From Nonomuraea basaltis (GTDB lineage: Bacteria; Actinomycetota; Actinomycetes; Streptosporangiales; Streptosporangiaceae): a DNA stretch of 64,000 nucleotides. Shown here one piece after another: positions 50,915 through 58,883 of the stretch (positions are counted from its first letter, which is position 1; each line of letters opens with the position of its first letter). A model generated the notes under the pieces. That model was not told where the DNA came from and ran no database searches. It saw nothing but the letters and a program-made list of their open reading frames with translations. The stretch lies in contig NZ_VCJS01000054.1 in assembly GCF_005893125.1 (NCBI RefSeq), positions 1 to 64,000 on the forward strand. Reading direction: 5' to 3'. The translations under genes and the position numbers were made by a program.

Positions 50915-51419
50915 CCCCGGTCTCGGGCAGCTCGACCGGGATCGGCTCGGTGGCCTCCAGGAACACCCACTTCTTGTACGACCAGTAGCGGAACAGGGTG
51001 CCGAGCCCGACGCCCACGATGTTCGCGATGTTGAGACTGAGCGTGTCGTGCAGGTTGAGCGTGTAGGTGGTGAAGCCGATCGTCAGCATTCCGAAGAGCA
51101 GTGCGATGCCGTTGAGCAGGAAGAACAGGAAGTATTCGCGCCGGAGGCCGCTCTGCTCGCGGTGCCGGAAGGTCCAGTAGCGGTTGCCCGCGTAGGCGAA
51201 CGTCGTGGAGACCGTGGCCGCCGCGACCTTGGACGTCAGCGGCCCCAATTCCAGTACGACGCTGCAGAGGTTGAGCAACCCCAGATCGATGAGGAAGGCC
51301 ACGGCCCCGATGCTGCCGAACTTGGCCAGCTCGTGGACAAGGGACGCGAACCGCTCGTAGAGCCGCCTGACAAAGCTCACGTCTCTGCTCGGTCCCTTCT
51401 CTAGTCGCGCGTGGACCAC
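50898..51419 (-). CDS. GtrA-family membrane protein
   Basis: 173 residues with four membrane helices and the GtrA pattern (ELAKFGSIGAVAFLIDLGLLNL, ATTFAYAGNRYWTF-like segment, FRYWSYKKWVF near the end). GtrA proteins are thought to move polyprenyl-phosphate sugars across the membrane for wall or polysaccharide glycosylation. UDP-glucose dehydrogenase 3 kb away could belong to the same theme, but this is only proximity. Confidence 0.88.
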   Translation of the reverse strand: MVHARLEKGPSRDVSFVRRLYERFASLVHELAKFGSIGAVAFLIDLGLLNLCSVVLELGPLTSKVAAATVSTTFAYAGNRYWTFRHREQSGLRREYFLFFLLNGIALLFGMLTIGFTTYTLNLHDTLSLNIANIVGVGLGTLFRYWSYKKWVFLEATEPIPVELPETGVTQDR

Positions 51420-51647
51420 TTAGCGTACCGGCCATGATGGAGGCCCGGTGTCAGGCTCATGAACATACCCCGCAAAGAACAGTTAGAAATATCGCCCTCT
51501 GGGCGGCGATTCCGAAAGATGGAGATTACTCTGCGATGCAGGTCGCTGGGCGGTCGTGCCTGAGAGGCGACCCGGAACGACCGCCCAGCACCCACCGAAC
51601 GCGTACGGTGGAAAAGTTGTCGTTGCGTCCCGGTAAGCTCACCTGGC

Positions 51648-52796
51648 GTGAGTTCCTACCGCCCCATTGGACCGGTCGTCGGCATCGTCGGTGCGGGCCA
51701 GCTGGCCAGGATGTCGCAGCAGCCCGCCATCGCGCTCGGTGTCGAGCTGCGGGTGCTGGCCAACGCCCCTGACAAGAGCGCCGCCCGGGTGATCGTCGAC
51801 ACGCGCATCGGAGACTACCGCGATCTGGGCGTCCTGCGCGATTTCGCCCAGGGGTGCGACGCGATCACGTTCGACCACGAGCACGTCCCGACCGAGCACA
51901 TCAGGGCCCTGGCCGACAGCGGCCACGCCGTCCACCCCGGCGCCGACGCGCTGGTGCACGCGCAGGACAAGGCGGTCATGCGCGAGCGGCTGACCGCGAT
52001 CGGCGTGCCCTGCCCGGCCTGGGCACGGGTGTCGGCGGCGGCGGACGTCTCGCGCTTCGCGGACGAGCACGGCTGGCCGGTGGTGCTGAAGGCGGTGCGC
52101 GGAGGATACGACGGCCGCGGCGTGTGGGTGTGCGAGAGCGCCGCCGAGGCCGAGGAGGCGTTCGCGGCCGGGGCCGAGCTGATGGCCGAGGCGTTCGTGC
52201 CGTTCGAGCGGGAGCTGGCGGTGCTGGTGGCCCGCTCGCCGCACGGGCAGGGCGTCAGCTACCCGGTCGTGGAGACCGTGCAGCAGGACGGCATCTGTGT
52301 CGAGGTGCTCGCGCCCGCGCCCGGCCTCGACCAGGAGGACGCCGCGCAGGCCCAGCGCATCGGCCTGAAGATCGCCCACGAGCTGGGGGTGACCGGGCTG
52401 CTGGCGGTGGAGATGTTCCAGACGGCGCGCGGGCTCGTGGTCAACGAGCTGGCCATGCGCCCGCACAACAGCGGCCACTGGACGATCGAGGGCTCGACGA
52501 CGTCGCAGTTCGAGCAGCATCTGCGGGCGGTGCTCGACCTGCCGCTCGGCTCCCCCAAGATGACCGCCCAGGTCGTCGTCATGGCCAACCTGCTGGGCGG
52601 CGACGACCCCGACCTGTTCAAGCGCTACGAGCACGTGCTGGCCCACGATCCGGGCATCAAGCTGCACTTCTACGGAAAGGAAGTGCGCCCCGGCCGCAAG
52701 ATCGGCCATGTGACGGCCCTCGGCTCCAACCTGGACGAGGTCCGCGCCCGCGCCCGCCACGCCGCCGTCTACCTCGCCACCGGGGAGTACACGTGA
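51648..52796 (+). CDS. purK: N5-carboxyaminoimidazole ribonucleotide synthase
   Basis: 382 residues, ATP-grasp enzyme of purine synthesis that carboxylates AIR at N5. Motifs: VGIVGAGQLARMSQQPAIALG at the start, ATP-grasp VVLKAVRGGYDGRGVWV, and EMFQTARGLVVNELAMRPHNSGHWTIEG. GTG start; TAAGCT eight bases before it could be a -10 for a leaderless message. Its product is the substrate of PurE, whose gene follows after a triplicated element joined to the purK stop by a GTGA overlap. Confidence 0.95.
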   Translation: MSSYRPIGPVVGIVGAGQLARMSQQPAIALGVELRVLANAPDKSAARVIVDTRIGDYRDLGVLRDFAQGCDAITFDHEHVPTEHIRALADSGHAVHPGADALVHAQDKAVMRERLTAIGVPCPAWARVSAAADVSRFADEHGWPVVLKAVRGGYDGRGVWVCESAAEAEEAFAAGAELMAEAFVPFERELAVLVARSPHGQGVSYPVVETVQQDGICVEVLAPAPGLDQEDAAQAQRIGLKIAHELGVTGLLAVEMFQTARGLVVNELAMRPHNSGHWTIEGSTTSQFEQHLRAVLDLPLGSPKMTAQVVVMANLLGGDDPDLFKRYEHVLAHDPGIKLHFYGKEVRPGRKIGHVTALGSNLDEVRARARHAAVYLATGEYT

Positions 52797-53007
52797 GAGA
52801 GCGAAGCGAACGAACCATTGGACGCAGCATCTCGATTTTCACGTTGCCGACGAAGGAGGCAGCAGTGAGAGAGCGAAGCGAGCGAACCGTTGGACGCAGC
52901 ATCTCGATTTTCACGTTGCCGACGAAGGAGGCAGCAGTGAGAGAGCGAAGCGAGCGAACCGTTGGACGCAGCATCTCGATTTTCACGTTGCCGACGAAGG
53001 AGGCAGC
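52793..53007 (+). repeat. Three tandem copies of a 72-bp unit between purK and purE
   Basis: Units begin at 52793, 52865 and 52937, each starting GTGAGAGAGCGAAGCGA and ending GACGAAGGAGGCAGC. The second and third are identical over the shared length; the first differs at two positions. The last lacks one A so that the GTG of purE directly follows. Every unit therefore carries a ribosome site (AAGGAGG) and ends at a GTG, i.e. the purE initiation site is present three times. Confidence 0.96.
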
Positions 53008-53011
53008 GTGA
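52793..53011 (+). CDS. Possible 72-residue ORF made of three 24-residue repeats
   Basis: The 72-bp units have no stop in this frame, giving three copies of a 24-residue peptide (begins RERSERT, middle RSISIF, ends LPTKEAA). The frame opens with a GTG overlapping the purK stop and closes with a TGA overlapping the purE GTG, so ribosomes leaving purK could run through it into purE. It may be only a coupling device. Whether the peptide is stable or made is unknown. Confidence 0.4.
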   Translation: MRERSERTIGRSISIFTLPTKEAAVRERSERTVGRSISIFTLPTKEAAVRERSERTVGRSISIFTLPTKEAA

Positions 53012-53502
53012 AAATCGGCATCGTCATGGGCAGCGACTCCGACTGGCCGGTGATGAAGGCCGCGGCCGAGGCGGTCGCGGAGTTCGGGGTGCCGTTCGAG
53101 GCGGACGTCGTGTCCGCGCACCGCATGCCGACCGAGATGATCGACTACGGCCGCCGGGCCGCCTCCCGCGGTCTCCAGGTGATCATCGCCGGCGCCGGCG
53201 GAGCCGCGCACCTGCCCGGCATGCTGGCCTCCGTCACGCCGCTGCCGGTGATCGGGGTGCCGGTGCCGCTGAAATACCTCGACGGCATGGATTCCCTGCT
53301 GTCGATCGTCCAGATGCCCGCTGGGGTCCCAGTGGCCACGGTGGCGGTCGGAGGGGCCCGCAACGCGGGGCTGCTGGCCGTACGCATCCTCGCCGCCTCC
53401 GACGCCGGGCTCCGGGAGCGCATGGAGGAGTTTCAGGAGCGGCTCAAGGAGCAGGCGTACGCCAAGGGCGAGCGCCTGCGCGCCGAGGCCGCTGAACTCT
53501 GA
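53008..53502 (+). CDS. purE: 5-(carboxyamino)imidazole ribonucleotide mutase
   Basis: 164 residues, class I PurE, converting N5-CAIR to CAIR. Signature MGSDSDWPVMKAA at the N terminus, SAHRMP, and GAGGAAHLPGMLAS. GTG start preceded by AAGGAGGCAGC. Acts straight after PurK. Expression is probably tied to purK through the repeat element between them. Confidence 0.95.
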   Translation: MKIGIVMGSDSDWPVMKAAAEAVAEFGVPFEADVVSAHRMPTEMIDYGRRAASRGLQVIIAGAGGAAHLPGMLASVTPLPVIGVPVPLKYLDGMDSLLSIVQMPAGVPVATVAVGGARNAGLLAVRILAASDAGLRERMEEFQERLKEQAYAKGERLRAEAAEL

Positions 53503-53540
53503 CGGGAGAGGCCGTCTGCCGTAACCATTTCCGCGGCGGC

Positions 53541-53578
53541 GCAGGGCGTGACGGCGATAGTGCTCCACCACGCCCTGC
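53541..53578 (+). terminator. Hairpin downstream of purE
   Basis: GCAGGGCGTG (53541-53550) and CACGCCCTGC (53569-53578) form a perfect 10-base stem with an 18-base loop, 38 bases after the purE stop. No U-tract. Confidence 0.55.
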
Positions 53579-53689
53579 CCAACCCGCTCTCGACCCCGTT
53601 CTGGTCCCGCCGCGGACCGGCCCCTGTTCACCCAGTGGGTCCGCCACCTGGGCACCTGAAGGACAGGCGCCGGCCTACGGCGGTGCCCG

Positions 53690-55003
53690 CTACGGCCGGC
53701 CCAGGGCTCGGTAGTGCCATCCAGCCGACCGCCACACTTCAGCATTCAGTGCGTTGCGCCCGTCCACGATGCGCCGGGTCGCCACGACCGCGCCCAGCTC
53801 CTCCGGGTCGAGGTCCACGAACTCCTGCCACTCCGTGAGCAGCAACACCACATGCGCCCCGCGAACGGCCTCAACAGCCGACTCGCCGTAGTTCAGCTCG
53901 GGATGAGCCTTACGAGCGTTGTCGAGCGCGATCGGGTCGTACACGGTGACCTGTCCGCCCTGGTGGCCGATGTTCACGGCGACGTCCAGGGCGGGGGAGT
54001 CGCGAATGTCGTCCGAGTTCGGCTTGAACGCCGCCCCCAGCACGCCCACGGTGCACCCGTGGAAGGAGCCGCCGGCCAGCTCCCTGGCCAGGTCGACCAT
54101 GCGGGCCCGCCGCCGCTTGTTGATGGCGTCCACCTCGCGCAGGAACGTCAGCGCCTGGTCCGCCCCCAGCTCGCCGGCCCGCGCCATGAACGCCCGGATG
54201 TCCTTCGGCAGGCAGCCGCCTCCGAACCCGAGCCCGGCGTTCAGGAACCGTCCGCCGATCCGGTCGTCGTACGACAGCGCCTCGGACAGCTGCTTGACGT
54301 CGGCGTGGGCCGCCTCGCACACCTCCGCCATCGCGTTGATAAAGGAGATCTTGGTGGCGAGGAAGGCGTTGGCCGCGGTCTTGACCAGCTCGGACGTGGC
54401 GAAATCGGTCACCACGAACGGGACGTCGCCCAGCGGCTCGTACACCTCGCGCAGCACCTTCTCCGCGCGCTCGGTGCGAACGCCGAGCACGATCCGGTCC
54501 GGCCGCAGCGTGTCCTGAACGGCGAACCCCTCCCGCAGGAACTCGGGGTTCCAGGCCAGCTCGGCGTTGATCCCGGCCGGGGCCAGCCTGGCGAGCTTGT
54601 CCGCGAGCCGCTCCGCGGTGCCGACGGGCACGGTCGACTTGCCCACGACCAGGCATTCGCGGTCGAGGAGCGGCGCGAGGGACTCGACGGCGGCGTCCAT
54701 GTAGGAGACGTCGGCGGCGTACTCACCGCGTTTCTGCGGCGTGCCCACGCAGATGAAGTGCACGTCGCCGAAGGCGGCGACCTCGTCGTACGAGGTGGTG
54801 AAGCGAAGGCGGCCGGATTGGAGCCCGCGGCGGAGCACGGGTTCCAGCCCGGGCTCGTGAATCGGGAGCTCACCGCCGTTCAGTCGGCGGACCTTGTCGG
54901 GGTCGATATCGAGGCCCAGGACGTCGAATCCCAGGTCCGCCATGCAGGCCGCATGCGTGATGCCCAGGTATCCGGTCCCGATCACCGTGAGGCGATATGG
55001 CAC
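53690..55003 (-). CDS. UDP-glucose 6-dehydrogenase
   Basis: 437 residues; oxidises UDP-glucose to UDP-glucuronate in two NAD-dependent steps. NAD fold VIGTGYLGITHAACMADLG, VGKSTVPVGTAERLADK, NPEFLREGFAVQDTL, catalytic Cys in GFGGGCLPKD, and ending with the second Rossmann domain (GVLGAAFKPNSDDIRDSPAL). Could supply sugar for exopolysaccharide or glycosylated products. No neighbouring glycosyltransferase gene. Confidence 0.94.
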   Translation of the reverse strand: MPYRLTVIGTGYLGITHAACMADLGFDVLGLDIDPDKVRRLNGGELPIHEPGLEPVLRRGLQSGRLRFTTSYDEVAAFGDVHFICVGTPQKRGEYAADVSYMDAAVESLAPLLDRECLVVGKSTVPVGTAERLADKLARLAPAGINAELAWNPEFLREGFAVQDTLRPDRIVLGVRTERAEKVLREVYEPLGDVPFVVTDFATSELVKTAANAFLATKISFINAMAEVCEAAHADVKQLSEALSYDDRIGGRFLNAGLGFGGGCLPKDIRAFMARAGELGADQALTFLREVDAINKRRRARMVDLARELAGGSFHGCTVGVLGAAFKPNSDDIRDSPALDVAVNIGHQGGQVTVYDPIALDNARKAHPELNYGESAVEAVRGAHVVLLLTEWQEFVDLDPEELGAVVATRRIVDGRNALNAEVWRSAGWHYRALGRP

Positions 55004-55116
55004 GAGTGAGCTCCTTTCGATCGCGCAGGCATGCTACCGGCCTTTCGCTACCTCCTACGTGCCACCTGCACCTCTTCGCAAACCGTACCGACTGGTAACA
55101 GGATGTTCGGACGTCC

Positions 55117-55129
55117 TAGTATTCAACGC
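55117..55129 (+). promoter_or_regulatory. Candidate leaderless promoter (-10) for acyl-CoA dehydrogenase
   Basis: TAGTAT (55117-55122) stands seven bases before the ATG with no ribosome site, so transcription probably begins at the A of the start codon. Confidence 0.5.
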
Positions 55130-56293
55130 ATGAGCTTCCCTCTTTACGCGCCGGCCGAGGAACACGACATGCTCAGGGAGACGGTCCGGGCCCTGGCCGA
55201 CGAGAAGATCGCTCCGCATGCGGCGGAGGCCGACGAGACCGAGGAGTTCTCCTGGGACGTCTACAAGGCACTGGTGGCGACGGACCTGCACGCCGTACAC
55301 ATCCCTGAGCAGTACGGGGGCGCGGGGGCGGACGCGCTGGCCACGGTGATCGTCATCGAGGAGGTGGCCCGCGCCTGCGCGTCGTCCTCCCTGATCCCCG
55401 CCGTCAACAAGCTCGGCACGGTCCCGCTCCTCCTCTCGGCCTCGGAGGAGCTGAACTCCCGCTACCTGGCCCCGGTGGCCAGGGGGGAAGCCATGTTCTC
55501 GTACGCGCTGTCGGAGCCCGAGGCGGGCTCGGACGCGGCCGCCATGAAGACGAGGGCGGTCGCGGACGGCGACGCGTACGTCCTCAACGGCACCAAGATG
55601 TGGATCACGAACGCCGGCGTGTCGGAGTACTACACGCTGATGGCGGTCACGGACCCGTCGGCCGGCCCGCGAGGCATCTCCGCCTTCGTCATAGAAAAAT
55701 CCGACGAGGGCGTCTCCTTCGGCCCCAAGGAGAGGAAGCTCGGCATCAAGGGATCCCCCACCCGCCAGGTCATCCTGGACGACGTCCGCATCCCCGCCGA
55801 CCGCATGATCGGCGCCCCTGGAACCGGCTTCAAAACGGCCCTGGCGACGCTGGACCACACCCGAATCACCATCGCCGCCCAGGCCTTGGGCATCGCCCAG
55901 GGCGCCTTGGACTTCGCGATCGGCTACGTGAAGGAACGCAAGCAGTTCGGCCGCCCGATAGCCGACTTCCAGGGCCTGCAGTTCATGATCGCCGACATGG
56001 CCATGAAACTGGAGGCGGCGCGGCAGCTCACGTACCACGCGGCGGCGAAGTCGGAGCTCGCGATGCACGGCAAGCCCCAGAAGGACCTGACGTTCCTGTC
56101 GAGCGCCGCGAAGTGCGCGGCCTCGGACGCGGCAATGGAGATCACCACGGACGCGGTGCAGTTGCTGGGCGGTTACGGCTACACGAAGGACTTCCCGGTG
56201 GAGCGCATGATGCGCGACGCCAAGATCACCCAGATCTACGAGGGCACCAACCAGATCCAGAGAATGGTCATGGCCCGCCAGCTCCTAAAGTAG
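55130..56293 (+). CDS. Acyl-CoA dehydrogenase
   Basis: 387 residues with all three domains of the family: FSYALSEPEAGSDAAAM (FAD/substrate loop), KMWITNAGVSEYY, RKQFGRPIADFQGLQFMIADM, and the catalytic Glu in the terminal ITQIYEGTNQIQRMVMARQLL. Catalyses alpha,beta-dehydrogenation of a short/branched acyl-CoA. The ATG is chosen by homology and the promoter-like TAGTAT; in-frame ATG codons further upstream lack support. Last core-type gene before the accessory region. Confidence 0.93.
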   Translation: MSFPLYAPAEEHDMLRETVRALADEKIAPHAAEADETEEFSWDVYKALVATDLHAVHIPEQYGGAGADALATVIVIEEVARACASSSLIPAVNKLGTVPLLLSASEELNSRYLAPVARGEAMFSYALSEPEAGSDAAAMKTRAVADGDAYVLNGTKMWITNAGVSEYYTLMAVTDPSAGPRGISAFVIEKSDEGVSFGPKERKLGIKGSPTRQVILDDVRIPADRMIGAPGTGFKTALATLDHTRITIAAQALGIAQGALDFAIGYVKERKQFGRPIADFQGLQFMIADMAMKLEAARQLTYHAAAKSELAMHGKPQKDLTFLSSAAKCAASDAAMEITTDAVQLLGGYGYTKDFPVERMMRDAKITQIYEGTNQIQRMVMARQLLK

Positions 56294-56482
56294 GCTTTGG
56301 CCTGCGCAAACCTCGTTTCTCCGCATGGGGTGGCGGGGTTGTTGTGCCCCGAAAGCAGCCTTCGCGGGATCTTGTTCCGTGGCTGTTCCGTGAGAGTCGC
56401 TGGGCGTGTGCCCTCATCACTGATGCCCCCCTGCGGTGCGATCGATAAGTGCCTTGCCGACTCTCGCGGCGATGGGTGCTGA

Positions 56483-56527
56483 TCAGAAAAGAGAAGAGCC
56501 ACCGGACAGCCTGATCGCCGGTGGCTC
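56483..56527 (-). terminator. Rho-independent terminator for the leftward HTH gene
   Basis: GAGCCACCGG (56496-56505) and CCGGTGGCTC (56518-56527) make a perfect 10-base stem. On the minus strand it is followed by a T-rich run (TTCTCTTTTC). It lies 38 bases beyond the stop of the leftward gene. Confidence 0.75.
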
Positions 56528-56564
56528 ATGTGCGTGTGCTGGTTGTCTTCGAGGCCTCGTCGTC

Positions 56565-56903
56565 TCAGGACCTTGCATCCGCCAAGCGGCGAACGAGGCT
56601 CTCGACAAGGTTAAGATCCTCTTCGGAGAGTTGGTTGAGTGGGGCTTGGAGTCGTTGCACGGCAGCGGACGTCTGCTGCTGGGAGTGGGCTCCGTACCAA
56701 TCGGCAGCGATCATCGCCTGAACCTCCTCCCTTGTCACCCTGAAGAGGTGAGCGATGCCGTCGATTTTTTCTGGGGCAGGCGGGCCCCACTGGGTGACGA
56801 TCGAGGCGTACGAGCACGGACGTTGGTGGATATCGCTGGACTGTCTTCCCAGGTCAGGCAATCCGACGAGGCTGTTGAGCGACACGATCAAGTGGCTTCG
56901 CAT
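56565..56903 (-). CDS. HTH-regulator-like protein, probably altered at the N terminus
   Basis: 112 residues. From about residue 30 on (YASIVTQWGPPAPEKIDGIAHLFRVTREEVQAMIAADWYG, then a helical end LSEEDLNLVESLVRRLA) it resembles the C-terminal half of small actinobacterial XRE-type HTH proteins. The first 30 residues do not supply the expected first HTH helices, suggesting a 5' deletion or frameshift. It has its own strong terminator, so it was once a complete unit. Regulatory target unknown. Confidence 0.5.
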   Translation of the reverse strand: MRSHLIVSLNSLVGLPDLGRQSSDIHQRPCSYASIVTQWGPPAPEKIDGIAHLFRVTREEVQAMIAADWYGAHSQQQTSAAVQRLQAPLNQLSEEDLNLVESLVRRLADARS

Positions 56904-57220
56904 CGAAGGGGTCCAGGTTGGGGGCCCCTCACCTCCACAAGATCAGAAGCTGCATTTCCGGGGTGGAATTGGGGCTTCGACTTTTAAAGGGCTTGCGCGC
57001 ACCGAGGCATCGTCGCCTACGCGGGCTACTTCGCGGGAGATCGCGTGCGCGGAGGGTGGCGTGAGCTGATGCACAGGGTTCAGGCGGAGCGTGACATGGC
57101 CGTCATCTGGCGTGGATAGCTTGATCGAATGTGTGTCGTGGGGTGCAGTGCATGTCACGTTGGCCGGGGCTGGAAGCCTGTTCGGGGCGGAGGCGTCCCA
57201 GGAGGGAGTGGACGAGCGTG
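56904..57220. other. Gene-poor gap, nothing recognised
   Basis: 317 bases between the leftward HTH remnant and the rightward protease. Base composition is lower in GC than the core genome. Short open frames exist on both strands, but none has a ribosome site or recognisable product. May hold the promoters of both genes. Confidence 0.4.
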
Positions 57221-57985
57221 ATGCGCTGGTGCTGGTTACCTATCGTTCTCGTCCTGGTCGGATGCTCGACCACGGTGCCTTCTTCCCCGATACCCGTTCG
57301 TTCTCCGGTGCCCCACAGTGAGGCGGCGGCCACGCTAAAGGCTCTCAGCGGAGAACAAAGCGTGGTGCACCTCTCGGGAGAGGCGCCGTCGTGTGATATG
57401 AGGATTGAGGGGACGGGTTTTGTGTACGCCCCTCAGCGGGTGGTGACTGCGGCGCATGTGGTGGCCGGCGTCATCCCGGTGTCTCCCGTCGTCACCACTA
57501 CTGACGGCGAGGTTTACGAGGGCCGTGTTGTGGCCTTCGATCCTGATGTTGACGTCGCGGTCCTGTACGTACCAGATCTGCCTGCGCCTCCGCTGCGCAT
57601 CACCCGGATGTCCGCGTTTCCGCTGCGCATCCCCGGGGTGTCGCTCGGCGATGCCCGCTTGCTCGGTTATCCGAAAGGTGCAAAACATGTTGTGACGCAG
57701 CCGGTCGAGATCGAACAGCGTGTCGAGGGCGAGGGGCAGGATATTTACGAGGAACATGAGGTCAGCAGGATGATGCTCGCGGTCTCCGGCCGCATTAGCG
57801 CGGGTGTGAGCGGCGCCCCGCTGATCGTTGAAGACGGTACGGTCGCCGGGATGATGGTCGCTGCAGCGACGGATGATCCGAACCGCGTCTATGCGCTGAC
57901 CGCCGAGGAAATCCTTCCCATCGCCAACGACGCGGCTGATGCCACGAGGCATGTCTCAACCCGGCGGTGCGAGACGGATCGCTGA
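57221..57985 (+). CDS. MarP-like serine protease lipoprotein
   Basis: 254 residues. MRWCWLPIVLVLVGCSTT is a lipoprotein signal (lipobox LVGC, Cys15). The rest is a trypsin-like domain like the C-terminal half of mycobacterial MarP (Rv3671c): GTGFVYAPQRVVTAAHVVAG (His), FDPDVDVAVLYVPDLPAPPL (Asp), DIYEEHEVSRMMLAVSGRIS, and GVSGAPLI (Ser). The usual GNSGGP is thus GVSGAP, which may weaken the oxyanion hole. Instead of MarP's four-helix membrane domain it uses a lipid anchor. Probable extracytoplasmic protease; substrate unknown. Confidence 0.75.
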   Translation: MRWCWLPIVLVLVGCSTTVPSSPIPVRSPVPHSEAAATLKALSGEQSVVHLSGEAPSCDMRIEGTGFVYAPQRVVTAAHVVAGVIPVSPVVTTTDGEVYEGRVVAFDPDVDVAVLYVPDLPAPPLRITRMSAFPLRIPGVSLGDARLLGYPKGAKHVVTQPVEIEQRVEGEGQDIYEEHEVSRMMLAVSGRISAGVSGAPLIVEDGTVAGMMVAAATDDPNRVYALTAEEILPIANDAADATRHVSTRRCETDR

Positions 57986-58120
57986 GCGGTCGCCTGGCTC
58001 GCGTAACGGCTTGGAAGACGGGTCGGAGCCCAAAGGTCGTGCGGTCCCGTCTTTACGGTCCCCGGGCGGAGGTGGCAGGACTCTCCGAAGTGCCCATTCT
58101 CGAGCCCCGTGACACGAGAG

Positions 58121-58144
58121 GTGACGACAACGGTGACGACAACG
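58121..58144 (+). repeat. Tandem 12-bp repeat, candidate integrase arm site 1
   Basis: GTGACGACAACG occurs twice back to back. It is the same pattern (STGACRRCAAYG, twice) as at 61915 and 62124, and lies 83 bases before a tRNA-Phe-like core. Confidence 0.7.
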
Positions 58145-58226
58145 TTGGTCACCACGAGCGCACGAGGGCAACCTCACACCACCGCTGACCTCGGCCTAAA
58201 GCGTCGGAACCAGGGCAGTCGGTCCG

Positions 58227-58244
58227 CCTGAAAAGCGGAAGGTC
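58227..58244 (+). other. Attachment-site-like copy of the tRNA-Phe anticodon arm
   Basis: CCTGAAAAGCGGAAGGTC is identical to the 18 bases at 62021-62038. With the preceding TCCG it forms a complete anticodon stem-loop (stem TCCGC/GCGGA, loop CTGAAAA, anticodon GAA). No T-arm or acceptor follows, so it is not a tRNA gene but a left-over att core. Confidence 0.65.
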
Positions 58245-58418
58245 ATCTGAAGTGATGGCGAGCAGCAGACCTGCCTCGATGCGATCCTGCCGGCACCACT
58301 CATGGATCCCGCCGGGTATTGAGTTGATCAGGAAACTAGCAGCGGAACTCGGGAGAACAGCTCTTAGGAATATCGCCTCTCCTGTCTTCATCGAACCCGA
58401 GGCGATTCACCTGGCTGA

Positions 58419-58871
58419 CTACCGTCGCCGATCCGGTTCGATCACCTGAGTAACCGAGGCTCGCTGGCTGTTCCGCAGTCCTTGAGTAGCACTGCTCGGC
58501 CGCTGATGGGCCTCGAAAAAGTCCAGGGTTGCTTGTGCGACATCACGGAGATTCTTGCCGACTCTATTCCGTTCGATGAGGTGGTGGGAATCCACTCGAG
58601 GAGGCCGCTCTTTCGCAAGTTCTACAAAGGCATCCGCCGCATCCTTGAGATCTTGCGCCCCGTCTTGGATGCCGCGTCGCACGTGACGGTCGGAGAACTG
58701 ATTGGAGAGCGTCTGCGCCTCCGCAACCACGGTTCGCACAGTCTTGTCGAGGGCGGCGAGATTAACTTCCAGCGCGCCAAGGTCGCGGCATTGTGCCAAG
58801 AGCCTGTCCAGGCCGCCGACAATCTTGCTGCGGGTGAGCTCGAACTCCTCGTAGGACTGAGCGGGGGCCAC
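58419..58871 (-). CDS. Helical protein of unknown function, third gene of the SLATT-TIR operon
   Basis: 150 residues, GTG start 12 bases after the TIR stop. Mostly alpha-helical and charged (LTRSKIVGGLDRLLAQCRDL, VNLAALDKTVRTVVAEAQTL, DLKDAADAFVELAKERPP), with a His pair (DSHHLIERNRVG) and a basic tail. No recognised domain. Its position suggests it is a regulator or partner of the TIR/SLATT proteins, but this rests on context only. Start codon is not certain because the ribosome site is weak. Confidence 0.5.
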   Translation of the reverse strand: MAPAQSYEEFELTRSKIVGGLDRLLAQCRDLGALEVNLAALDKTVRTVVAEAQTLSNQFSDRHVRRGIQDGAQDLKDAADAFVELAKERPPRVDSHHLIERNRVGKNLRDVAQATLDFFEAHQRPSSATQGLRNSQRASVTQVIEPDRRR

Positions 58872-58883
58872 GCGGCGGCTCGT

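Noticed and set aside
52793..53007. CRISPR or insertion-sequence explanation for the purK-purE repeats
   Set aside because: No spacers, no terminal inverted repeats and no transposase. The units are simple head-to-tail copies anchored on the purE start.
53503..53689. Additional gene between purE and the UDP-glucose dehydrogenase gene
   Set aside because: The open frames there are Pro/Arg-rich without a ribosome site; only a hairpin terminator is supported.
58190..58260. A complete tRNA-Phe gene at the left att-like site
   Set aside because: Only the anticodon arm and variable bases are present. There is no T-arm, no acceptor pairing and no CCA after it.
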